Below, piece after piece: positions 16,859-24,104 of a DNA stretch of 47,444 nucleotides. The notes beneath the pieces were generated by a model, which saw nothing but the letters and a program-made list of their open reading frames with translations, did not search any database and had not been told where the DNA came from. Within the stretch, counting starts at the first letter, position 1, and the number at the start of each line of letters is the position of its first letter. Position numbers and translations under genes: made by a program. This DNA is from CALJTV01 sp036821185 (GTDB lineage: Bacteria > Chloroflexota > Dehalococcoidia > GIF9 > UBA5629): assembly GCA_036821185.1 (NCBI GenBank), contig DAISKD010000008.1:1-47444 (forward strand), written 5' to 3'.

Positions 16859-18313
16859 CTAGTCCAGCCCCTTTGCCAGAAACTCGTGGTACTGGATAAA
16901 GCGGGATAGGACTTTGCAAGCGCTAGCCTGAGACGGATAGGCAGGCACACCTGCCAGGGCGAACCTCAGCCGCAGCTCGGCAGCAGCCCTCATACCATTG
17001 GGGTCATTGGTCGGGGCGTTGACCGCCACCACCAGCGGCTTGCCGAACGGGTTATTCTTAGCGAACTCAACGATAAACTCTTCCACCCGGCGGCTCCCTT
17101 CTTCGAAGTTCGGTGGACCGTCGTCATCACCGTTGCCGTTATGGGGATAGCGGTCGGCGATGACCAGGTCGATAGCCGGGTCAGCCACGGCTATTTCGAT
17201 ACAGCGTCGGAACATCTCCAGGTTATGCTGCACCAGCCAGACATCGAGCGGGTTCCTGATGCTGTTCCCCGCCAGCGGGATGAACTCTGCCAGCTGTTTG
17301 CGGGTGTTCTCGGCAAGCGTGGGCACGGTTAACCCCTCGCGACTGCAGATATCGGCCATAGCCACCGCATTGCCGCCACCGCCGCCCAGGAGCAGCACCC
17401 GCCTGTCCAGAAGTGGCTTAAGGTGCAGGAAAAGCAGCGCCACGTCCGCCATCTCTTCCAGCGAATTCACCCTGATGGCGCCGGTCTGGGCAAAAAAGGC
17501 GTCCCACATCCTCGCCTCCCCTGCCATCGAGGCGGTGTGCGAGGCGGCAGCCCTGGCACCGGACTCGGTCAGCCCTCCCTTCCAGATGATCACCGGCTTG
17601 GTGCGGTTAATCTTTCTGACCAGCGTGGTGAACCTGTTTCCCTCCTTCATCCCCTCCAGATACATGGTGATGATTTTAGTGTCAGGGTCCTCTGCCAAGT
17701 ATTCCAGAAAGTCCAACGCCTGAAGCCCGCGGGCATTACCGAAGCTGATGACTTTACTGAAGTAAATGCCCAGGTCCTGTGCATACCTGATGAGTATCTC
17801 GCCATGCCCACCGCTTTGCGATAGAAAAGCCACCTGTCCCACACCCTTTGGCGATGCCCCCCAGGCAGTGAACTTGCTCGCTGGAACATAAAGCCCCATA
17901 CAATTAGGGCCGACCACACGCAACTTTCCCCGCCGGATGATCTCAATTATCTGCGCTTCAAGCTGGCGCCCTTCCCCCTCCTGGGTCTCACTGAAGCCGG
18001 AGCTGAAGATGTGCACATTCTTTACCCCGGCGGCAATGCAGTCCTCCAGCACCTCGGGCACCCGCCGCGCCGGCACCGACACGATGACCATATCGGGCGG
18101 CTGGGGGATCGCCATCACACTGGGGTAAGCCTTTACCCCATGCACTTCATTTGTGGCTTTAGGGTTGACGGCATAGACATCGCCGGGAAAGCCAACCTTT
18201 TTCAGACGCCTGATGAAGGCATGTCCACCCCACCCCTGAGGGTTGGTGGAAACACCCACCACAGCGACCGAACGAGGAAAAAACATACTGCGGAGCTCTT
18301 CCAATTTGCTCAT
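16859..18313 (-). CDS. ADP-forming acyl-CoA synthetase, alpha-type subunit
   Basis: The 484-residue product has the layout of the CoA-binding alpha chain of NDP-forming acyl-CoA synthetases: an N-terminal CoA-binding Rossmann domain (SVAVVGVSTNPQGWGG, VVGPNCMGLY), succinyl-CoA-ligase-like domains, and the phosphohistidine segment ARAAASHTASMAGE. These enzymes interconvert acyl-CoA plus ADP and phosphate with acid plus ATP and serve ATP synthesis in anaerobic fermenters. The ATP-grasp beta domain is missing from this polypeptide and no beta gene lies nearby, so it would need a partner encoded elsewhere. The open frame extends to a TTG at 18337; ATG 18313 is the more likely start. Confidence 0.85.
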   Translation of the reverse strand: MSKLEELRSMFFPRSVAVVGVSTNPQGWGGHAFIRRLKKVGFPGDVYAVNPKATNEVHGVKAYPSVMAIPQPPDMVIVSVPARRVPEVLEDCIAAGVKNVHIFSSGFSETQEGEGRQLEAQIIEIIRRGKLRVVGPNCMGLYVPASKFTAWGASPKGVGQVAFLSQSGGHGEILIRYAQDLGIYFSKVISFGNARGLQALDFLEYLAEDPDTKIITMYLEGMKEGNRFTTLVRKINRTKPVIIWKGGLTESGARAAASHTASMAGEARMWDAFFAQTGAIRVNSLEEMADVALLFLHLKPLLDRRVLLLGGGGGNAVAMADICSREGLTVPTLAENTRKQLAEFIPLAGNSIRNPLDVWLVQHNLEMFRRCIEIAVADPAIDLVIADRYPHNGNGDDDGPPNFEEGSRRVEEFIVEFAKNNPFGKPLVVAVNAPTNDPNGMRAAAELRLRFALAGVPAYPSQASACKVLSRFIQYHEFLAKGLD

Positions 18314-18397
18314 CGGGCAGGTTATACCCCCTGACAAAAATTGACTAAAGGACTATGTTACTACAAGTCTTGTCCGCGGGGCAAATCCGAGACCAGT

Positions 18398-19039
18398 CTA
18401 CCTGAGCACTTCACTGACCTCGCTCACCGGTCGCCTATCTCTGGTGGGGCTTTCTGCAGGGTAACCCACCGGGATGAGGGCAACGATGTCCATATCCTGC
18501 GGCACGCCGAGAATTTTCTCCACCTCTCCCTTGGCCACCGATAACGGACCTGTCATCCAGGTAGCGCCCAGCCCCATCTGGTGCAATACCAGCAGCAGAT
18601 AGGCGATAGCTGCCGAGACCGACTGGAGGCGCGGGTTGAGTACAGCGCCCCACCGCAGCATCTCCACTGCCCTCTCATCGGCCCTGGCGCGCTCGGCAAG
18701 TACCTTCTCCCGCGGGTATTCCCGGCGCCAGATACCTACCGCGATCATCGCCGGAGCCTTGCTGAGTATGTTCTCGCGAGGGATCGGGAAGGCCGTCGCC
18801 TCCTGTTGAAACCACGAAGCCATCTGTCGCATCCCCGCTGCCACCGCTTCGGCAATAGCTTTGATCTTGTCCTTGTTGAGGATTATGTAGAAGTGCCAGT
18901 TTTGTGCATTGGCGCCATTGGGCGCCCAGGTGGCTAGCTCCACCGCTTGCAGCAGCAATCCCTCAGGTACTGGTCTGTCCTGCCAAACACGAATGGAACG
19001 GCGATTCTTAATCAGTCCAGTCAGTTCTTCTGTATTCAT
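18398..19039 (-). CDS. nitroreductase family FMN enzyme
   Basis: The 213-residue protein has the family start IKNRRSIRVWQDRPVPEGLL (phosphate-contacting Arg pair), WAPNGANAQNWHFYII (flavin-binding W-P-S/N-x-x-N/Q-x-Q pattern) and a C-terminal GATWMTGPL and LGVPQDMDIVALIPVGYP. Such enzymes bind FMN and reduce nitroaromatics, quinones or flavins with NAD(P)H; the true substrate is unknown. Ribosome site aaggaggt precedes ATG 19039. It lies 25 bp downstream of the iron-sulfur flavoprotein gene and in the same direction, so both probably belong to the operon led by the FHA-winged-helix regulator. Confidence 0.9.
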   Translation of the reverse strand: MNTEELTGLIKNRRSIRVWQDRPVPEGLLLQAVELATWAPNGANAQNWHFYIILNKDKIKAIAEAVAAGMRQMASWFQQEATAFPIPRENILSKAPAMIAVGIWRREYPREKVLAERARADERAVEMLRWGAVLNPRLQSVSAAIAYLLLVLHQMGLGATWMTGPLSVAKGEVEKILGVPQDMDIVALIPVGYPAESPTRDRRPVSEVSEVLR

Positions 19040-19064
19040 TTGCCCGACCTCCTTAGGATGTTGT

Positions 19065-19619
19065 TTAACTTCGCGAGGCTGACAATATCTCAGCCATCCG
19101 CCGCCCCATTTCCTTCGCCTGCTCGATCAGCTCCGTCTGCGCTCTGGGGTCGGCGTCCCGCTCGCCGGTGGCAGCGGCGATGATGAACACCTCTATCTCC
19201 GGCGAGCGCACGAACTTCCTCAGCTCCCTTACCGTCTCCTCGTGCCCCCTGCGATTGGCAATGGCAATGAGTCCGGCACACTTAGGCTGAGGTCTCCTCC
19301 CATGCATATAAAGAAAGAAGCTCCTGTCCATGAAAGCCTTTATCTGGGCGGAGACGGTGCCGAAATATACCGGGCTGGCGATGATGACGCCATCGGCAGT
19401 GGCAAACTTTTCCAGTATCCACGGCACATCGTCTTTCTGCTGGCACTCACTGAACGAGGCACAGTCGCTGTGCGCCTGGCAGAAGCCAATTTTGTACTGG
19501 TTTAAGACGATCTTTTCCGTTTCGATCCCGCGCGAGGACAGCTCACCAAGCGCTTGGTCTATCAGATAATTGCTCACACCATTCAGTCTGGGGCTGCCCC
19601 CGATAGCAACGACTTTCAT
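19065..19619 (-). CDS. iron-sulfur flavoprotein / NADPH-dependent FMN reductase family
   Basis: The 184-residue flavodoxin-fold protein starts MKVVAIGGSPRLNGVSNYLI, the FMN phosphate loop of this family. A compact cysteine motif (FCQAHSDCASFSEC, near residues 46-59) resembles that of archaeal and bacterial iron-sulfur flavoproteins, though the spacing differs from the classical one. IIASPVYFGTVSAQIKAFMDR is the second flavin loop. The start at 19619 is set by an excellent aaggaggt ribosome site; the upstream ATG at 19640 overlaps the regulator gene. It is the second gene of the regulator-flavoprotein-nitroreductase operon and could handle electron transfer to the nitroreductase or to redox stress targets. 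Confidence 0.85.
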   Translation of the reverse strand: MKVVAIGGSPRLNGVSNYLIDQALGELSSRGIETEKIVLNQYKIGFCQAHSDCASFSECQQKDDVPWILEKFATADGVIIASPVYFGTVSAQIKAFMDRSFFLYMHGRRPQPKCAGLIAIANRRGHEETVRELRKFVRSPEIEVFIIAAATGERDADPRAQTELIEQAKEMGRRMAEILSASRS

Positions 19620-19633
19620 CTTTACCTCCTTAT

Positions 19634-20344
19634 CTAACATTTGTCTGGCTCGTGTGTGGCTTGCTCTACCAGCATGTAGCCGAACCCCTTCTTGCTGATA
19701 ATGCGTGTGGGGTTGGCAGGTTCCGGCTCCACCTTTTCGCGCAGTCTGTGGACCAGTTGGTCTATCGTGGCATCAGATATAGCCGAAGGGTCCTTGCTTT
19801 CTGCCCATACCCCTAGGATGATTTCATCGCGAGAGCATACGCTCCCGGCATTCTTGTAAAGAAAAAGTAGCAAATCATATTCTTTCTTCGAAAGCTTTAT
19901 TCGTTTGCCGTCCACCAGCACTTCCTTTTTCCCCTCATCGACCTCCAGCCAGCCCACTGAAGGTGCTTCGCCTCGTTTACCAGCCGACAGCTTGCCATGG
20001 ATTATGCTAGTGTCTTCAGACTCCTTAAACACCAGTACGGTATGACCGGTGGTACCGTCCACCCCAAGTCCGATCTTACTATTATGCTTGAGTTCATATA
20101 ACTTGCCAGGAATTATCCTGTCGTCATTCAGCATGGTGCCATTGGTGCTGCCGAGGTCCCTCAGCCAGTACTTTCCTTCCTTGAGCAATATCTCAATGTG
20201 CCGTCTGGAAACGACTTCATCGTTTAATTCGACATCTGGCCTATTTTGTGCGGTGACGCGACCAACTACCGTGACCGCCTTGTTTAAGGTGAATATTTTG
20301 CCCACATCCTCAGGGACACCGTTCCTAACGATTAGGAAAGCCAA
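19634..20344 (-). CDS. FHA domain - winged-helix (OmpR/PhoB-type) transcription regulator
   Basis: The 236-residue protein has two parts. Residues 1-105 form an FHA phosphothreonine-binding domain with VVGR, NDEVVSRRHIEI and LRDLGSTNGTMLN, the GR, SxxH and NG landmarks. Residues about 130-230 form an OmpR/PhoB-type winged helix (KRIKLSKKEYDLLLFLYKNAGSVCSRDEII and SDATIDQLVHRLREKVEP, ending IISKKGFGYML). There is no receiver domain, so input would be binding to a Thr-phosphorylated partner. This recalls mycobacterial EmbR, which has the domains in the other order. A TTG start is supported by ggaggt 6 bp upstream. It is divergent from the kinase/phosphatase genes, and the intervening region holds 11-bp repeats of the kind bound by PhoB-type winged helices. 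Confidence 0.92.
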   Translation of the reverse strand: MAFLIVRNGVPEDVGKIFTLNKAVTVVGRVTAQNRPDVELNDEVVSRRHIEILLKEGKYWLRDLGSTNGTMLNDDRIIPGKLYELKHNSKIGLGVDGTTGHTVLVFKESEDTSIIHGKLSAGKRGEAPSVGWLEVDEGKKEVLVDGKRIKLSKKEYDLLLFLYKNAGSVCSRDEIILGVWAESKDPSAISDATIDQLVHRLREKVEPEPANPTRIISKKGFGYMLVEQATHEPDKC

Positions 20345-20390
20345 GCGCTACCTCCAAACATTTGTTGACCGATGCGCGTTATAATGTTGT

Positions 20391-20396
20391 AGTATA
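20391..20396 (-). promoter_or_regulatory. possible -10 of the FHA-winged-helix regulator gene
   Basis: TATACT read on the minus strand, about 47 nt before the TTG start. No good -35 is present. The adjacent 11-bp repeats (from 20407) would overlap the -35 region, so the regulator may control its own synthesis. Confidence 0.35.
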
Positions 20397-20406
20397 ATTG
20401 CAGAGC

Positions 20407-20473
20407 TTGTCAGCGTTATATTAGGTATTTGTCAGATAGCTGTCAAGCAATGCGGTCAGGGGTAGAGTATATT
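20407..20473 (+). promoter_or_regulatory. four 11-bp direct repeats plus -10 element (operator A)
   Basis: Four head-to-tail 11-mers occupy 20407-20450: TTGTCAGCGTT, ATATTAGGTAT, TTGTCAGATAG and CTGTCAAGCAA. The heptamer core is YTGTCAG; the second unit is degenerate. The -10 hexamer TATATT (20468-20473) begins 28 bp after the start of the fourth unit. There is no recognisable -35, which suits an activator-dependent promoter. The layout resembles PhoB/OmpR-type sites, where each monomer contacts one 11-bp unit. The same layout occurs at 23998-24064. Confidence 0.75.
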
Positions 20474-20497
20474 TTGCTGGCAGGGGGCTATTTTGGC

Positions 20498-21034
20498 GTG
20501 ACGAAGTCGAACGGATATGAATATAAGACGATCTGCCCCAGGTGTCAGAGCGAAAATAACTTCGGCACTTTCTTCTGTTACGCCTGCGGGAAGTATTTTG
20601 CCGACGTGGAGAGGGTGGGCCTGGGCCACGGCAACAGCAAACGGGGGCGGGGCTTGCCAGCGAACTGCGTACCAAAGGCTAAATTGGTAATGCCTGGCGG
20701 GACAGAGATGGTGCTCACCGGTCAGCCCGTGTTTATAGAACGCAGCGATTTTGATAATACACTCCCCGGCGACATGGTGATGAATATTTCAAGGCAGCAT
20801 ATTCTGATCACCTACTCTAAGGGAAAATATTATGTGAGGGACTACGGGCCCGAGGGCAGGGGCAGCACCAACGGCACAAGGCTTAACGGCATCGACATAC
20901 ACAACAAAAAGGGAAAGGCACTCAAGGACGGGGACAAGATTGAACTGGCAGGTCAGCCAGAGCTCACCTTGACCTTTAAGTTGGTGCAGGAAGATAAAGA
21001 AGAATCGGGAGTAACAGTTGGAAATAGGGTATAG
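20498..21034 (+). CDS. zinc-ribbon and FHA domain protein
   Basis: The 178-residue cytoplasmic protein has an N-terminal zinc ribbon made of two CxxC pairs (ICPRCQSENNFGTFFCYACG, about residues 11-32), a basic linker, and a C-terminal FHA domain (about 60-165) with NISRQHILI, VRDYGPEGRGSTNGTRLNG and DGDKIELAG. The usual GR in the first FHA loop is replaced by ERSD, so phosphothreonine affinity may differ. I prefer the GTG at 20498, with aggggg upstream, over a TTG at 20429 that lies inside the repeat array. It is the first gene of the kinase/phosphatase operon and overlaps the phosphatase gene by 17 bp. It may be an adaptor read by the kinase or phosphatase. Confidence 0.85.
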   Translation: MTKSNGYEYKTICPRCQSENNFGTFFCYACGKYFADVERVGLGHGNSKRGRGLPANCVPKAKLVMPGGTEMVLTGQPVFIERSDFDNTLPGDMVMNISRQHILITYSKGKYYVRDYGPEGRGSTNGTRLNGIDIHNKKGKALKDGDKIELAGQPELTLTFKLVQEDKEESGVTVGNRV

Positions 21035-21821
21035 CTGGGATGTCGGGCTACTGAGGGAGCTAAACGAGGACAGTATTCTCTGCGTGCGTTTCGATATCAA
21101 GGCTGCCTCGCGATTGGTCTCTGCTGGTCTGTTTGCGGTGGCAGACGGCATGGGAGGACATAATGCCGGCGAGATAGCCAGCGACCTCGCTATCAGGACC
21201 TTCTATTCAAGCTGTCTTTCGGAGCTACTCGGCGAGCCCCCCGCTGCACCTCTGTCAGCTCTGGCTACCGCCTTCAATGAAGCAAACCGTAAGGTGCTGG
21301 ACTGCGCCAGCGACAGGAACCTGAGGGGCATGGGTACCACACTGACGGCGGCACTTGTTATCGAAGGCGATCTGTATGTAGTCCATGTGGGTGATTCCAG
21401 ATGCTATATCATCAACGACAGGGAGACCCTCCAGGTGACAAAAGACCATTCAGTAGTACAGGAACTGGTGGATGCTGGGGTCATCACCTCAGAACAGGCA
21501 AGGAGCCACCCGCGAAGGAATGAATTAACGCGTGTCCTGGGTTACTACAGGGACGTCGTCCCTGATTTGTACTATATGAAGCTGTATGCCGGCGATGACA
21601 TTCTCATCTGCTCTGACGGTCTGTGCAGCGTCTTGTCCTCAGATAAGATAGCAGCGGCCGTCTTAAGCTCGCCCAGTCCTAGCCAGGCTTGCATGGACCT
21701 CACCGCTCAGGCCAACTTGGCGGGTGGTCCTGATAATATATCGGTGATAATAGCGAGACCGGATAACCTTCCGTCCTGGCAGGCTGTAGTCGCCGCCGAG
21801 ACCACCATCAGGAGACTATGA
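21018..21821 (+). CDS. PP2C-family Ser/Thr protein phosphatase
   Basis: The 267-residue protein has the complete PPM/PP2C motif set: LRELNEDSI, VADGMGGHNAGEIAS (metal-binding Asp), GMGTTLTAALV, HVGDSRCY, KDHSVVQELVDAG, LTRVLG, ILICSDGLCSVL (metal Asp) and GGPDNISVIIA (metal Asp). It should remove phosphate from Thr/Ser with two Mn or Mg ions. No membrane segment is present, so it is cytosolic. The TTG start at 21018 places the conserved N-terminal GYSWDVGLLRELNED at the right distance and overlaps the preceding gene. Its stop overlaps the kinase start (ATGA), so kinase and phosphatase are translationally coupled. Confidence 0.95.
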   Translation: MEIGYSWDVGLLRELNEDSILCVRFDIKAASRLVSAGLFAVADGMGGHNAGEIASDLAIRTFYSSCLSELLGEPPAAPLSALATAFNEANRKVLDCASDRNLRGMGTTLTAALVIEGDLYVVHVGDSRCYIINDRETLQVTKDHSVVQELVDAGVITSEQARSHPRRNELTRVLGYYRDVVPDLYYMKLYAGDDILICSDGLCSVLSSDKIAAAVLSSPSPSQACMDLTAQANLAGGPDNISVIIARPDNLPSWQAVVAAETTIRRL

Positions 21822-22843
21822 TGTGGGGTGTGAATTATTCCCTTCATTTGATGATCGCTGTCTACGCGGCGCTGGCGATAGGTATAGTGGTGCTACTGGA
21901 AATATACAGACGCAAAAGGGCTCGCTCGCGCCCAAACCAGGTGAAGACGCTGGTAACCGTCCCCGATACCGCCAAGACCAAAATCGTCAACGTCCACTAC
22001 GAGCTGATATCACCACCCTACAAGCGCGGAGGCATATCTACTATCTGGCGCGCTGTTGACCGCAGGACGGGTGAAATTTGCATTATCAAGACACCACGCC
22101 GGGGGACCCAGATGGACAATGTATACCTGAACAAGCTGATACTCGAAGCTAGATACCTGAAAAGGTTCAAACACCCGGGGATCGTTAGATACATCGACGA
22201 ATTCTATTATAAAGGTGAATTCCACCTCGTCATCGAATACCTGGAAGGTGAGACATTGATGGCTCTATCCCTCAGGTCTCCCCTCAAGGAACATCAAGTC
22301 ATCGTCTGGGCTTGCCAGTTGCTGGATGCCCTTGCTTACATACACGCCGCTGGTGTTGTCCACCGCGACATTAACCCGAAGAATATAATGCTATGTGGCA
22401 ATGGTACCTTGAAACTGATCGATTTTAATACGGCAACAAGCTTGAACGACATTGCTAAAATCAAGGTAAGCCACGACCCGTTCACCCAGATCACAAACAA
22501 GGGCTTCGACATACCCGAACTGCTTTCGGGCGGAAAGGTTGACCAGCGCTGTGACCTTTGCGGTCTGGCACAGACCTGTATATACCTCCTTACGCTGGAG
22601 CATCCGAACCAGGTCTGTCTTAGACTGTTCCAGTCCAGCTGGCCACGGTCATACAGCGAAGCTGCGTCTGTGGCTGATTACCTGGTTGCTGCAGGTATAT
22701 CGAAACGTACGGCAAGGTGCCTGGCACAGGCCATCCTTTTTTCACCAGACAATCGGTTCGCCAATGCGCAAGCTATGAAAGCAGCGTTGTTATCGGCAAG
22801 CGGCTATCTGGAAAAGATGGTTGAGGCTGTATCCACAAGATGA
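21818..22843 (+). CDS. membrane-anchored Ser/Thr protein kinase with atypical motifs
   Basis: The 341-residue protein has one N-terminal membrane helix (about residues 9-28), a basic stop-transfer segment (RRKRAR) and a cytoplasmic kinase domain. Visible motifs are a glycine-poor loop KRGGISTIWRA, the ATP-anchoring K91 (ICIIKTP), E110 of helix C, V-HRD-INPKN (H182, D184, N189) and IDFN (D202). Two departures from canonical kinases are the Lys two residues after the catalytic Asp, here N186, and DFG, here DFN. The catalytic and metal Asp and the Asn are kept, so activity is plausible. It lacks the PASTA-type extracellular part of PknB. It overlaps the PP2C stop and the next start by 4 bp each. 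Confidence 0.9.
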   Translation: MMWGVNYSLHLMIAVYAALAIGIVVLLEIYRRKRARSRPNQVKTLVTVPDTAKTKIVNVHYELISPPYKRGGISTIWRAVDRRTGEICIIKTPRRGTQMDNVYLNKLILEARYLKRFKHPGIVRYIDEFYYKGEFHLVIEYLEGETLMALSLRSPLKEHQVIVWACQLLDALAYIHAAGVVHRDINPKNIMLCGNGTLKLIDFNTATSLNDIAKIKVSHDPFTQITNKGFDIPELLSGGKVDQRCDLCGLAQTCIYLLTLEHPNQVCLRLFQSSWPRSYSEAASVADYLVAAGISKRTARCLAQAILFSPDNRFANAQAMKAALLSASGYLEKMVEAVSTR

Positions 22844-23937
22844 GAGCCAAAATACTGACTATCTGCATCCTTCTTTTAAGTGTTCTGGCAACATTGCCCA
22901 GCCAGACACCGAAAGTCCAGGCCACAGGCGCACCCACAGACAATGTGACAACGCCAGCCCTCCCCGCCGATGACCAGCTTGCAGATGAAATCAGGCCACA
23001 GGTGAGGTATGTGCTGCTGGGCCCTTCGTCCCAGCCCAAAGATACACCGCCGGACTTCATCGTCCGTTTTATCTGTGTACCGGAAAGGGAGGAGAACAAG
23101 GTCTTTGGAAGCGAAGGCTGGTATCTGGACATAGACATCAACAGGCCCGGATGGCTATATATCGAACATTTTCCAGAAGGTGAAGATTCCCAATGGAGAT
23201 GGATAGCCTACAAATGGCAACTGCCACAGGGCGGCGTCTGGAGACTTGGGCCGTTCGCTGCCAGGGATAATGAGACGGAAGGACAACATGTATATGCGGT
23301 CTGGTTCTATAGCGACGGTCGGTGGGCGGGCGAAGACCCCACTGTGCCACAGGGCAAATTGGTCTACTGGGCATATTCAAAGGGTCGTCCGCCGGAGCAG
23401 CCCGGCACCGAGATAACACCGCAGCCACCGGGCATCACAGAAGAAGCCACCCTTTTTGACCGCTTCTACAGGTTTGTCACCAAGCCAGCAGTCCTGGCCT
23501 CCGTTTTGTCGCTGTTGCTTCTGCTTGGCTCTTATATGTATTGGAATTATTCCAAGCGGCATGGCACTAGAAGGAAGGGAATAGACTTGCCCGCTGAGGC
23601 TGGACCTGCGGTGCCGACCGCAGCAGTGCCCTCAACGGTGGTCGGTGCCAGAATGGTGCTGCCTAATGGCATGGAACTCCGGTTAGACAACAAACAAAGG
23701 ACCATAGGGCGGGGCGACCTCGCCAGAGCGCTGGACCTGGATGAGCTTGCTCTCATCTCCAGGCGACATTTCGAGGTCAAGCTGGAGGACGGACAGTTTT
23801 ACATCGAAGACCTGGGAAGCGCCAACGGCACCAGGGTGAACGGCGAGGACATCAAGGGTAAAGGGGCCATCCACCTAAATAATAATGATGTCATCGAGCT
23901 AGCGACCACCGTACGCCTGCGGTTTTATATTCTTTGA
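22840..23937 (+). CDS. transmembrane FHA protein 1 with extracellular sensor-like domain
   Basis: The 365-residue protein has a Sec signal peptide (residues 1-28), an extracellular domain (about 50-195), one membrane helix (about 214-236) and a C-terminal cytoplasmic FHA domain (about 270-365; TIGRGDL, LISRRHFEV, IEDLGSANGTRVNG). The extracellular domain, rich in Trp and Tyr (EGWYLDIDINRPGWLYIEHF, then WIAYKWQLPQGGVWRLGPFAA), recurs in the next membrane FHA protein and is not one I can name. The topology suggests outside sensing linked to phosphothreonine binding inside. A Thr-containing linker (VPTAAVPSTVV) just before the FHA domain is a candidate kinase target. ATGA overlap couples it to the kinase gene. 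Confidence 0.88.
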   Translation: MRAKILTICILLLSVLATLPSQTPKVQATGAPTDNVTTPALPADDQLADEIRPQVRYVLLGPSSQPKDTPPDFIVRFICVPEREENKVFGSEGWYLDIDINRPGWLYIEHFPEGEDSQWRWIAYKWQLPQGGVWRLGPFAARDNETEGQHVYAVWFYSDGRWAGEDPTVPQGKLVYWAYSKGRPPEQPGTEITPQPPGITEEATLFDRFYRFVTKPAVLASVLSLLLLLGSYMYWNYSKRHGTRRKGIDLPAEAGPAVPTAAVPSTVVGARMVLPNGMELRLDNKQRTIGRGDLARALDLDELALISRRHFEVKLEDGQFYIEDLGSANGTRVNGEDIKGKGAIHLNNNDVIELATTVRLRFYIL

Positions 23938-23997
23938 CCATATTACCGTTTCCCTGAATCTAAGCACATCATAGCATTTCTTTCGTCATCTCCCCTT

Positions 23998-24064
23998 TTA
24001 TCAGGAAACTGTCAGCCGCCTGTCAGCTCGCGGTCAAGCAGCCCGTTCCCGATGCGCGTATATT
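23998..24064 (+). promoter_or_regulatory. four 11-bp direct repeats plus -10 element (operator B)
   Basis: Four 11-mers occupy 23998-24041: TTATCAGGAAA, CTGTCAGCCGC, CTGTCAGCTCG and CGGTCAAGCAG. The -10 hexamer TATATT (24059-24064) begins 28 bp after the start of the fourth unit, exactly as in operator A, and no -35 is visible. It lies in the 167-bp gap before the second membrane FHA gene, so the locus has two transcription units under matching control. GATGCGCGT overlapping this -10 also occurs at 20371-20379. Confidence 0.75.
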
Positions 24065-24104
24065 TAGATTTAGAGAAATGTCAATTTCGCGCATCGAGGA
24101 CAAC

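Noticed and set aside
20407..24041. Reading the YTGTCAG arrays as true Pho boxes of a phosphate regulon
   Set aside because: The adjacent genes are not phosphate genes, no PhoB/PhoR is encoded here and the phosphate operon at 44-46 kb lacks the motif; only the binding mode is likely shared.
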